This document shows positions 8,858-16,195 of a DNA stretch of 64,000 nt, in pieces. The stretch is from Bacteroidota bacterium (GTDB lineage Bacteria > Bacteroidota > Ignavibacteria > Kryptoniales > JAKASW01). Made by a program: the position numbers and the translations under genes. The number at the start of each line of letters is the position of its first letter. Position 1 is the first letter of the stretch. Under the pieces are notes generated by a model. The model saw only the letters and a program-made list of their open reading frames with translations, was not told the origin of the DNA and searched no databases. Location: NCBI GenBank assembly GCA_023381615.1, contig JAMCQL010000067.1, forward strand, positions 1-64,000, written 5' to 3'.

Positions 8858-10054
8858 ATGGCTAATTCAAGGAAGACCGACATTTACCTCCTCGCAGTGT
8901 CGAGGATTACACGAAGCATTGCTGCGGGAATGATAAACGTGGCATTTCCGTATTACATACTTACGGGACTTCATTACGGCGCATTCGTGATCGGACTTAT
9001 ATATGTTTCCGCGACTGTCGCGACAGCCGTTCTCGGTTTCCTTTCGGGAGTTACGACCGACGTTTGGGGAAAGCGGGGCACACTAATCATCGCAAGTATT
9101 TTCCTGCCGATCAGCGCAATAATGGTTTACATGTCACAGAGTCTTTGGCTGATCGTTCCGGCGGCGATGCTCGGTGGGTATTCGGCGACGGGTTCGCTTG
9201 CGGGCGGAGGAATCGGAGGAGCGGTCCAGCCGATAGAGAGCGCGATCCTGGCAAGCCTTACATCAAACAAAGAGAGAACGAGATATTTTTCCGTATTCAC
9301 ATTTATATCCGGTGTAACTGCGGCGCTTGGTGCGCTGCTTTCTAAGGTTTTCGATGTTCGCGATATTTTTCTTGCCGCCGCAATTATTTCAGTCGTTGGA
9401 ATTCCCGGGCTGTGGAGACTTCACGTCGCGGATGCAACCGGAAAGATACGCCGGCTCAAGACGAAGACGACGATAGGGAAATTCACTCTGACGGGAATGC
9501 TCAACGGCTTTTCACAGGGACTCGTCGTCCCTTTTCTGATACCGTTCTTTGTTTTGGTGTATCATGTTCCTAAATCGGAAATGTCCGTATATGCTTTCGT
9601 AAGTGGAGCGCTCGGTTCGTTCGCCATACTCGGAGCGCCGTATTTGGAGAGAACTTTTGGGTTTGTGAAAAGCGTTGTGCTGACGAGAGGGATCGGACTT
9701 CTGCTGTTCACGGTTTTTCCGATAATCAGGTTCCTACCCGTATCAGTTGTCATCTATATCCTTGCTCCTTCCTTGAGAGTCGCCGCCTTGCCGATACAGC
9801 AGTCGGAGCTGACGAAGCGGGTGGATGATGATGAAATGGGAAGAGCTCTGGGAATCAATCAAGTCGCGAGACTTGTAGCTTCATCTACGGGTACAGGTCT
9901 CAGCGGCTATCTTATAGATACCGCTCTGTTCGAGATTCCTTTCTTTGCCTATGGACTTATCATGGCGGGGAATCTCTATCTTTATATTAAATTCTTCGGG
10001 ACGGGAAAGGGGAAGCCGCCGGAATCCGACACAGAGTCTTTGGAAGCGAAGTAA
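8858..10054 (+). CDS. Major facilitator superfamily transporter
   Basis: The 398-residue protein has about twelve hydrophobic helices in two halves. The loop after helix 2 reads G-V-T-T-D-V-W-G-K-R-G-T, a good MFS motif A (G-x-x-x-D-x-x-G-x-[RK]). A charged cytoplasmic loop (about residues 190-210) separates the halves. It starts 56 bases after the tyrosine phenol-lyase gene but beyond a terminator-like hairpin, so co-expression would need read-through. An aromatic amino acid or phenol substrate would fit the neighbour, but nothing in the sequence shows it. There is no clear Shine-Dalgarno before the ATG. Confidence 0.8.
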   Translation: MANSRKTDIYLLAVSRITRSIAAGMINVAFPYYILTGLHYGAFVIGLIYVSATVATAVLGFLSGVTTDVWGKRGTLIIASIFLPISAIMVYMSQSLWLIVPAAMLGGYSATGSLAGGGIGGAVQPIESAILASLTSNKERTRYFSVFTFISGVTAALGALLSKVFDVRDIFLAAAIISVVGIPGLWRLHVADATGKIRRLKTKTTIGKFTLTGMLNGFSQGLVVPFLIPFFVLVYHVPKSEMSVYAFVSGALGSFAILGAPYLERTFGFVKSVVLTRGIGLLLFTVFPIIRFLPVSVVIYILAPSLRVAALPIQQSELTKRVDDDEMGRALGINQVARLVASSTGTGLSGYLIDTALFEIPFFAYGLIMAGNLYLYIKFFGTGKGKPPESDTESLEAK

Positions 10055-10134
10055 TAAACAAGCCGGGAACGGTTTTTTCGGCCTTTGTTCTAGTCAAGAG
10101 TGTTTTGCGCACTCCCACGAGAAACTGTAGGAGC

Positions 10135-10248
10135 ATGATGTGTCGTGCCCTTTACTTCAGCATAATCGATGAAGAATGGCCAACGGTCAAAGCGAGTTTG
10201 GAGGAAAAACTCCTCAAATCTTACTCCGGCAATTCCAAGAATCTGTAG
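10135..10248 (+). pseudogene. C-terminal remnant of a GNAT acetyltransferase
   Basis: The frame reads ...L-Y-F-S-I-I-D-E-E-W-P-T-V-K-A-S-L-E-E-K-L-L, which matches the closing strand and helix of many GNAT N-acetyltransferases (Y-x-I-x-D-E-[DE]-W-P). An in-frame stop just upstream and no acetyl-CoA-binding motif show that the rest of the gene is lost. Confidence 0.45.
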
Positions 10249-10530
10249 TTAAGCGAGCGAGAGACAGATTACAGCAGCTGTTAGTATTCGCTCAGCTGCG
10301 CGCCGACTTTCATTGAATCGGGAATTGTGTTACTATACAACAGTTTCATCTGTTTGAGTGCGTACCGAAGCTTGACATTAGCTACGAGGGAGCTATTTTC
10401 TTGAAGAAGAAAGAAAGTATGGAGGAGATGAAGATCGATTCCACGATTTGCGCTCGCAGTTTGAATCGATGGGTCGATGTGTACGCAGCCCGGGGGATGC
10501 CTTGTGACCCCAAGGCGTTAAGCGTGTTAT

Positions 10531-10885
10531 GCGGAAACCACATAATTATTTCTTCCTTAGTTCAAGAAGAAATTGTTGCAGCTCCAGAACACGTTAAAAA
10601 TTTTTAGACGAATTAAAACCTGATGCCACTGTAATTGAAGTTACGGAAGCAGCATTAAAGCTTAGAGAAGCATATCTCAGAGCGAACATATTATCAAAAA
10701 AAAGTTCAAATGATGCTCTGCACGTTGCTTTAGCAACAGTAAACAACTGTCCAATTATAGTGAGTTGGAATTTCAAACATATTGTTCATTATGAAAAAAT
10801 AGCACTTTATAATACAGTGAATATTTTAGAAGGATATCAACAAATATCAATATATTCTCCATTGGAGGTAATAAAGTATGAATAA
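10531..10885 (+). pseudogene. PIN-domain toxin, truncated and frameshifted
   Basis: The first frame gives I-I-I-S-S-L-V-Q-E-E-I-V-A-A-P-E-H-V-K-N-F and stops at 10605. The next frame continues D-E-L-K-P-D-A-T-V-I-E-V-T-E-A-A-L and runs to 10885 with the PIN signature S-N-D-A-L-H-V-A-L-A-T and I-V-S-W-N-F-K-H-I. Restoring one T in the run at 10601-10605 joins the two frames exactly (V-K-N-F-L-D-E-L). The N-terminal half with the first catalytic Asp (usually M-x-x-Y-L-D-T-S) is absent, so even with the frame repaired the protein would be 5'-truncated. The last codons overlap the next gene by 8 bases, the usual layout of this toxin and its small partner. Confidence 0.7.
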
Positions 10886-11054
10886 AGAATTTGATTGTGT
10901 AGAGATGAAAAGAAAAGGTGCAAGAATATTGCAAAAAAAATTAGCTGGATTAAGTTTAGAAGAAGAATTGAAATTTTGGCAAGAACGCACCAAAGCATTA
11001 AAGGAAGAACAAAAAAGGTTAAGAAAAAAGAAAAAGAGATTGTCAAAAGTATAA
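10878..11054 (+). CDS. Small partner protein of the PIN toxin (antitoxin-like)
   Basis: A 58-residue, highly charged protein (MNKEFDCVEMKRKGARILQ...) ending in a lysine-rich helix. The opening E-F-D-C-V-x-M-K-R and the L-S-x-E-E-E-L-x-F-W stretch are shared by short proteins commonly encoded directly after PIN-domain genes of this kind. The start overlaps the toxin stop by 8 bases, and GGAGG lies upstream. It appears intact although the toxin gene is broken. Confidence 0.6.
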   Translation: MNKEFDCVEMKRKGARILQKKLAGLSLEEELKFWQERTKALKEEQKRLRKKKKRLSKV

Positions 11055-11180
11055 CCAGCCGCTCAACACCGACCGCCTATTCTGTGCGGCAGTTCCGTGT
11101 TCTTTGGCTTTGGTTAGTATGTGTGCTTTGTTGTTAAACATTTATTATATAATGCATAGACTGAGGGGAATATTAAGAAT

Positions 11181-12581
11181 TTACATGTTCGTTATTGCCT
11201 CGAGGACTTTATCGACCTTTTCTTTCGATTCCGCCTCGCAGTAGAAGCGAAGAAGCGGTTCGGTTCCCGATGCGCGAATTAGGAGCCATCCGCCGTCGGC
11301 GAAGAAATATTTATATCCATCGATGGTGAGAACGTGATCGATTTTGTGCCCTGCTACTTCCTTCAAGCCCTTCTTCAATTTGCTCAGAACTTTTTTCTTG
11401 TATTGCTCTGTGGTGCGAAGGTCGATTCTTCTGTAAATGTGCGGACCGATTTCGTCGAACAACCCTTTCACTAATTCGCCGAGCGTCCTTCCTCTCTTCA
11501 CCATCATTTCGCAAAGCGTCAATCCGAGGAACAAGCCGTCGCGTTCCGGTATGTGTCCCTTCAGTCCGATGCCGCCGCTCTCTTCGCCTCCGATCAATAC
11601 GTCACGGTTCACCATGACTGTAGCAACGTGCTTGAATCCGACCGGCAATTCTGTCAGCGGGAGATTGTATTTCTTTGCGAGCTTGTCCGCCATCTCTCCG
11701 ACAGAAACTGTCTTTACGACTTCGCCTCTCAAGCCCTTATTCTCATAAAGATATTTCAGAAGAAGCGCGTAGACTTCCTGCGGTCCGACGAAATTCCCTT
11801 TTTCGTCAACGGCGCCGATCCTATCCGCGTCGCCGTCGGTTGCAAGCCCGACGCTATAATTTCCCTGCGGAACGAATTTCATGAGTTCGGCGAGGTGCAA
11901 CGCGATCGGTTCCGGATGTTCTCCGCCGAATGAAGGATTGAATTCGTTGTGGATGACGACCGCGTCTTCGATGAGATGCTTGAGAATTCCTTGTCCCGCT
12001 CCGTACATCGCATCGTGAGCAATTCTGAGCCGCGCGCTCTTGATTGCCGCGATGTCAATTTTCTTTTTCAGATCGTCTATGTAAATCTGCCGCAGGTTTG
12101 CTTTTTTTATCAAACCCTTTTTGCTGAGATCTTCAAAACTTTTCTTTATGGCGTCGAGCGATTTTTGAGAAATCTTGTTGGCTTCCTTCTCAACTTTGCT
12201 GACGTATTCAACTTCTTCCGGCCCGCCGAAGTCTGCTTTCAATTTGAAACCATTATATTTTGCCGGGTTGTGGCTCGCGGTTATGACAACGCCCGCCGCC
12301 GCGTTGAACTCAGGAATGGCAAGCGAGAGCGCCGGTGTCGGGCAGTAGCCGTCAGAAAGAGTAACTTTCATTCCCGTGCTTGCGATTACCTGCGCGGTTT
12401 TCTCCGCAAATTCCTGCGAGAGAAAACGAGTGTCGTATCCAATTAAAATTCCATTCTTTGCTTTCTTGTGCTTCTTGTAAAACTTCGCCGTGGCAAGCGC
12501 GACTCTGGCGACGTTGTCGAACGTGTAATCCTGGGCTATGACTCCGCGCCAGCCGTCGGTGCCGAATTTAATTTTTTCCAT
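11181..12581 (-). CDS. Phosphoglucomutase/phosphomannomutase
   Basis: The 466-residue alpha-D-phosphohexomutase has all four family sites in order. These are F-G-T-D-G-W-R-G at the N-terminus, the phosphoserine loop T-A-S-H-N-P-A-K-Y-N-G (about residues 100-110), the metal loop D-G-D-A-D-R (about 248-253), the sugar-binding loop G-G-E-E-S-G-G-I-G (about 336-344), and the phosphate-binding R-A-S-G-T-E-P near the C-terminus. It interconverts hexose 1- and 6-phosphates in the cytoplasm. Substrate preference (glucose or mannose) is not clear from these motifs. It is monocistronic and divergent from the OPT transporter gene, with two palindromes in the shared upstream region. Confidence 0.93.
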   Translation of the reverse strand: MEKIKFGTDGWRGVIAQDYTFDNVARVALATAKFYKKHKKAKNGILIGYDTRFLSQEFAEKTAQVIASTGMKVTLSDGYCPTPALSLAIPEFNAAAGVVITASHNPAKYNGFKLKADFGGPEEVEYVSKVEKEANKISQKSLDAIKKSFEDLSKKGLIKKANLRQIYIDDLKKKIDIAAIKSARLRIAHDAMYGAGQGILKHLIEDAVVIHNEFNPSFGGEHPEPIALHLAELMKFVPQGNYSVGLATDGDADRIGAVDEKGNFVGPQEVYALLLKYLYENKGLRGEVVKTVSVGEMADKLAKKYNLPLTELPVGFKHVATVMVNRDVLIGGEESGGIGLKGHIPERDGLFLGLTLCEMMVKRGRTLGELVKGLFDEIGPHIYRRIDLRTTEQYKKKVLSKLKKGLKEVAGHKIDHVLTIDGYKYFFADGGWLLIRASGTEPLLRFYCEAESKEKVDKVLEAITNM

Positions 12582-12602
12582 AGATAGAACCTCTTAATTT
12601 TT

Positions 12603-12625
12603 GTCCGAAGGATCCCTTCCGGGAC
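12603..12625. repeat. AGGATC palindrome, diverged copy
   Basis: GTCCGAAGGATCCCTTCCGG and the following gac form an imperfect palindrome of the family also found at 12879, 36367, 38474, 41772 and 42698. It lies 22 bases upstream of the phosphohexomutase start, that is in its 5' leader. Confidence 0.6.
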
Positions 12626-12878
12626 TCGGTTAAAATAGAATTCGCGCACATAACTTTCAACGATTGGCGTGTGCCGAAATATGCTCCGAATTTCCCAGAA
12701 GAGCTTCCACCGTCGTCGTAATTCTTTTAAAAATTTATGAACAAAGAAACCGTTGAAAATCCGAGCGAATGCTTTTATATTCACCAAGTCAAACGAAAGG
12801 TTGATTTGAGAATTTCACTGGGCTTCGGCTGTATTCGATTTCTTACCTGCATTTATTTTAATTTTTCATAAACAAAAA
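12626..12878. other. Divergent intergenic region without a supported gene
   Basis: Together with the two flanking palindromes this is the 330-base region between the phosphohexomutase gene and the OPT gene. I see no gene in it. A minus-strand 83-codon frame overlaps the phosphohexomutase start and has no recognisable features. Confidence 0.5.
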
Positions 12879-12899
12879 GTCCGAAGGATACCTTCGGGA
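12879..12899. repeat. AGGATC palindrome upstream of the OPT gene
   Basis: GTCCGAAGGATACCTTCGGG is an imperfect palindrome of the AGGATCCT family. It lies directly before the Shine-Dalgarno (aaaggagc) of the OPT transporter gene and could fold next to the ribosome binding site. Confidence 0.6.
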
Positions 12900-12911
12900 A
12901 AGGAGCAATCC

Positions 12912-14951
12912 ATGGCTGAAAAAGAGCAGTCCGCCCAGGCGGACGGCACGCAGCAATTCCAGTCTTACGTGCCTGCTGAAACCACGATGAGGGAATTCAG
13001 CATACGGGCATTACTGTTGGGATTGGTGATGTGCGTTATTCTCGGAGCGGCAAACGCTTATTTGGGATTGAAAGCGGGAATGACAATCGCTGCTACTTAT
13101 CCTGCGGCTGTTATCGGAATGGCGGTTCTCAGATTAATGAAGGGAAGTCTGCTTGAAGAGAACTTCGCCAGAACCGTAGGTTCAATCGGCGAATCGATTG
13201 CCGCGGGTGCAGTGTTTACGATTCCTGCGTTTTACATAGCCGGCATTTGGAAGAAGTTCGACAGCTCTCATTATCTCGAAGCGACTGCGATCATGTTTGT
13301 TGGCAGCGTAGTCGGGATCCTGTTCGTGACTATCCTGCGCCGCGTCATGGTTGAAGACAAAGAGCTTCCTTTCCCTGAGTCTGTCGCCGCATCTGAGATT
13401 CACAAAGCGGGAAGGTCCGGCGGGACGGGCGCGAAGTATCTTTTTTCCGCGATGGGATTCGGCGCTCTTATTCAGGCGCTTGGACAACTCAACTTCTTTG
13501 CGGGAGCGTGGGAGAGATTCATAAAATTCACATCGCTGTCGCTCTCTCTTGGACAAGGAACCGACGGCAAAGCGATAGCGGTTTCTTCCGGCGGCGGCGC
13601 TCTCATTACTACGCCGAACGTAAGCCCGGCTTATGTTGGAGTCGGTTATATCATCGGGCCGCGGCTTGCTGCTCTTAACTTCAGCGGAGGACTTCTCAGT
13701 TGGGGACTATTCGTTCCGCTTCTCCTATATTTTATCGGACCAACCGCCCTTCCGGCAAATGCATCTCAGAATGCCTGGATTGCGCTGAGTTATTCGGTCT
13801 GGCAGAATCTTGTCCGGCCAATTGCGATCGGCGGGATGCTATTCAGCGCGGCGTACACACTTTACAAAATGAGGAAAAGCCTCGCTGTCGGTATCGGCCG
13901 TGCAATTACCGATGTGAAGAAATCCGCCGCGGGTGGTAGAGTCGAGATCAGGACTGAACGCGACATGGATTTCAGGTATGTTGCCGGCGGACTTCTTCTG
14001 GCAGGCATCGCAACGTTTTTCATCTACAACTATTTTGCACAGAATGTCGGAGCCGCGTTGACGGCCACCGTTGTAATGCTTGTCACCGGGTTTTTCTTCG
14101 CGGCGGTGTCCGGATATCTTGTCGGTATAATTGGCTCGAGCAATAATCCGGTTAGCGGACTCACGATTTCCACGCTGCTTATTGCGGCTATCCTGATGGT
14201 GATACTTGGCCAGACCGGTATCACGGGAGTCGCGGCAGTTCTCGGTGTTGCTGCGGTCGTTTGCGTTGCAGCGGCGGTAGCCGGTGAAATGCTTCAGGAC
14301 TTGAAAGTCGGACACATTCTTGGCGGTACTCCGTGGAAGATGCAAGTAGGCGATCTCTTTGGAGTTTTCATCGGCTCTGCGGTAATGTTCATTCCCCTGA
14401 TGATCCTAAACCAAGGAGACATAAATCAGGGCGGGATCGGATTTGGCGGCAGAGCTCTGCCGGCACCGCAGGCGGGAATGATGGCAGCTCTCGCACAGGG
14501 CATTGTCGGCGGACATATGGCGTGGCCGCTCATCATTGTAGGAATGCTGATGGCGTTCGGACTAATTATCAGCGGAGTCCGGAGTCCAATGCTTGTCTTC
14601 GTTGGGATGTATCTGCCGTTTGGAACTGTTGCCGCAATTTTTGTCGGCGGTCTTGTCCGAGGCATTGTCGACATTATCACAAAGAGACGCAAGTTCAACG
14701 AGGCACAGAATGCACGAGTCGAGAACACCGGCATTTTGATTTCTTCCGGACTGATCGCGGGTGAAGCTCTAATGGGACTCGTGTTTGCGGGCCTTGCGTT
14801 CTATGATGTGCAGTGGCCTTCAATATTTGCCCATCCGAGTTTCGGAGTCAGCACACTCGTTTTCGTGGTACTCGCACTTATACTAATTTTCTATCCGATT
14901 CGCAATGCAGGCTCGCCGGATCAACCGGCGCCGCCAAAAGCGGCAATGTAG
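12912..14951 (+). CDS. OPT-family oligopeptide transporter
   Basis: The 679-residue inner-membrane protein has about sixteen hydrophobic segments. The N-terminus has the OPT motif region T-T-M-R-E-F-S-I-R-A-L-L-L-G followed by A-N-A-Y-L-G-L-K-A-G-M-T-I-A-A-T-Y-P-A-A-V. Further blocks are L-P-F-P-E-S-V-A-A-S-E-I-H-K-A-G and a late G-E-A-L-M-G-L. Prokaryotic OPT proteins import short peptides, or metal chelates in the YSL branch. The start has a good ribosome binding site (aggag, 8 bases upstream). It is flanked by palindromes on both sides and seems to be a single-gene unit. Confidence 0.92.
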   Translation: MAEKEQSAQADGTQQFQSYVPAETTMREFSIRALLLGLVMCVILGAANAYLGLKAGMTIAATYPAAVIGMAVLRLMKGSLLEENFARTVGSIGESIAAGAVFTIPAFYIAGIWKKFDSSHYLEATAIMFVGSVVGILFVTILRRVMVEDKELPFPESVAASEIHKAGRSGGTGAKYLFSAMGFGALIQALGQLNFFAGAWERFIKFTSLSLSLGQGTDGKAIAVSSGGGALITTPNVSPAYVGVGYIIGPRLAALNFSGGLLSWGLFVPLLLYFIGPTALPANASQNAWIALSYSVWQNLVRPIAIGGMLFSAAYTLYKMRKSLAVGIGRAITDVKKSAAGGRVEIRTERDMDFRYVAGGLLLAGIATFFIYNYFAQNVGAALTATVVMLVTGFFFAAVSGYLVGIIGSSNNPVSGLTISTLLIAAILMVILGQTGITGVAAVLGVAAVVCVAAAVAGEMLQDLKVGHILGGTPWKMQVGDLFGVFIGSAVMFIPLMILNQGDINQGGIGFGGRALPAPQAGMMAALAQGIVGGHMAWPLIIVGMLMAFGLIISGVRSPMLVFVGMYLPFGTVAAIFVGGLVRGIVDIITKRRKFNEAQNARVENTGILISSGLIAGEALMGLVFAGLAFYDVQWPSIFAHPSFGVSTLVFVVLALILIFYPIRNAGSPDQPAPPKAAM

Positions 14952-15046
14952 GTCGAGTCTCCGACTCGACCACTGGGGTGGAACGAGGATGGATGGATTT
15001 GGCCGAGTGAGATTGATATTGGAAGGGCGGTCGAGTGGCCGCCCTT
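14951..15046. repeat. Two GC-rich hairpins after the OPT gene
   Basis: GGTCGAGTC/GACTCGACC (14951-14959 and 14963-14971) is a perfect 9-bp stem that begins inside the stop codon. AAGGGCGG/CCGCCCTT (15023-15030 and 15039-15046) is a perfect 8-bp stem followed by TCTG. Both share the word GGTCGAGT. One or both may act as transcription terminators for the OPT gene. Confidence 0.55.
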
Positions 15047-15062
15047 TCTGCATCAGGTCGAT

Positions 15063-15200
15063 CCACTGCATAGGGTCTGCGACAAAAATATAAAACACAT
15101 AGGCACATAGGGCACACTAACTAATAAATCTATGTTTTCTAATGTGCCTATGTGGTTAATCTATTGTTTTTTACAAATTTGTCGCACACCCCACTGCATA
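15063..15200. mobile_element. Non-autonomous MITE-like element with 9-bp target duplication
   Basis: The element spans 15073-15191 (119 bp) and is flanked by the direct repeat CACTGCATA (15064-15072 and 15192-15200). Its terminal inverted repeats are GGGTCTGCGACAAA on the left and, on the opposite strand, GGGTGTGCGACAAA on the right, 13 of 14 matching. Inside is a second perfect inverted repeat, CACATAGGCACAT (15096-15108) and ATGTGCCTATGTG (15142-15154). There is no coding capacity. The structure is that of a small element moved by a transposase encoded elsewhere. Confidence 0.75.
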
Positions 15201-15279
15201 CCCATGCTTGATTTAGTCCGAAAGATGCCTTACTTTATTGAGGTGCCGATCAGGCACACAAACCAGGATATTCCGGAAA

Positions 15280-15558
15280 TTGAAGTATTTTGACTGGGAC
15301 GAAGATAAGAATAAAGTTCTTAAGGAGATGAGAGGCATTTCTTTTGAAGAAATTGTTTTCTCGATATCAAACAACAAATTGTTGGAAGTGGTTGAGCATC
15401 CGAATAAACAAAAGTACCCAAATCAAAGGATGTTTATTGTTGAAGTCGGAGATTACGCTTATGTTGTCCCGTTCGTTGAAGATGAAGAGAAATATTTCTT
15501 GAAGACAATATACCCGAGTAGAGCAGCAACCAAGAAATATCTAGAAAGAGATAAATAG
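15280..15558 (+). CDS. BrnT-like toxin
   Basis: About 92 residues from a TTG at 15280 (M-K-Y-F-D-W-D-E-D-K-N-K). It has the pattern of BrnT/RelE-fold ribonuclease toxins: F-D-W-D-x-x-K near the start, G-I-S-F-E-E-I-V, and strands R-M-F-I-V-E-V and Y-A-Y-V-V-P-F-V ending in an Arg/Lys-rich tail. An upstream in-frame start at 15238 would add residues unlike the family, and TTG 15280 gives the usual N-terminus. It is followed after 3 bases by a ribbon-helix-helix antitoxin. Confidence 0.7.
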   Translation: MKYFDWDEDKNKVLKEMRGISFEEIVFSISNNKLLEVVEHPNKQKYPNQRMFIVEVGDYAYVVPFVEDEEKYFLKTIYPSRAATKKYLERDK

Positions 15559-15561
15559 AAA

Positions 15562-15831
15562 ATGAAATACGTGGACAAAGAGGAAAAGGAGCTAATCGAG
15601 TCTTATGAAAAAGGAGAGTGGAAGCCGATTAGAAAAAAGGACCAGAAGGTTTATATCCGCGCAGCAAAAGAAAGTGTAGCAAAGAACAAACGGATAAATA
15701 TTCGGTTGACTCCGAAGGATTACCATGATATTCAAGTAAAGGCACTTGAAGAAGGAATTCCATATCAAACCCTGATTTCCAGCTTAATCCATAAGTACAA
15801 TAAAGGGAAATTAAAGTCTTTCGCGAAATGA
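15562..15831 (+). CDS. CopG/BrnA-like antitoxin
   Basis: The 89-residue protein has an N-terminal toxin-binding part and a C-terminal ribbon-helix-helix region: I-N-I-R-L-T-P-K-D-Y-H-D-I-Q-V-K-A-L-E then G-I-P-Y-Q-T-L-I-S-S-L-I-H-K-Y. Such proteins neutralise BrnT-type toxins and repress their own operon. It starts 3 bases after the toxin stop and shares 4 bases with the next small frame. Confidence 0.8.
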   Translation: MKYVDKEEKELIESYEKGEWKPIRKKDQKVYIRAAKESVAKNKRINIRLTPKDYHDIQVKALEEGIPYQTLISSLIHKYNKGKLKSFAK

Positions 15832-16001
15832 ACAGGAAAACAAAATACACCAATGAGAAGATTGGCAAGGTTGAAATTGTAAAGGACTTCTTGCCGGGCC
15901 CAGATGAACTCGTCTTTAAAGAGAGTAACGTAAAGGTCACCTTAAACCTTAGATCGAAAAAGGGACTGGAAGGACGGCGAGCAATCTCTGCTGGACGATA
16001 A
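15828..16001 (+). pseudogene. Second antitoxin-like gene, C-terminally truncated
   Basis: A 57-codon frame starts at the ATG of an ATGA overlap with the preceding antitoxin. The sequence K-Y-T-N-E-K-I-G-K-V-E-I-V-K-D-F-L-P-G-P-D-E-L-V-F-K-E, followed by V-K-V-T-L, is the usual N-terminus of a group of CopG-type antitoxins. The expected ribbon-helix-helix C-terminus (S-x-x-F-F-K-x-x-A-K) is replaced by L-R-S-K-K-G-L-E-G-R-R and a stop. I infer a deletion or frameshift after about residue 41. The following 190 bases contain no gene. Confidence 0.55.
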
Positions 16002-16195
16002 TCAACCACTAATTGGATGATTATCATCCGGGTAGCGGTCGCTTCAAAGGCAGCGCATCACGTGTCTTATCGCTGAACGCCGAAATCGATTTATCTCTTT
16101 AATGTAAATTCCATTGTCCCTCAAAATCCGTCTGCAATATCCAGAAGAAATCCATAAAGAAAACTTGAATCTTCAGTCCTTGAAGCGTAAAATTT

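Noticed and set aside
10401-10530. N-terminal part of a 68-codon frame before the PIN remnant
   Set aside because: No similarity to the start of PIN proteins; taken as unrelated DNA joined to the truncated toxin.
12536-12787. 83-codon minus-strand frame in front of the phosphohexomutase gene
   Set aside because: It overlaps the phosphohexomutase start, has no ribosome binding site and shows no domain.
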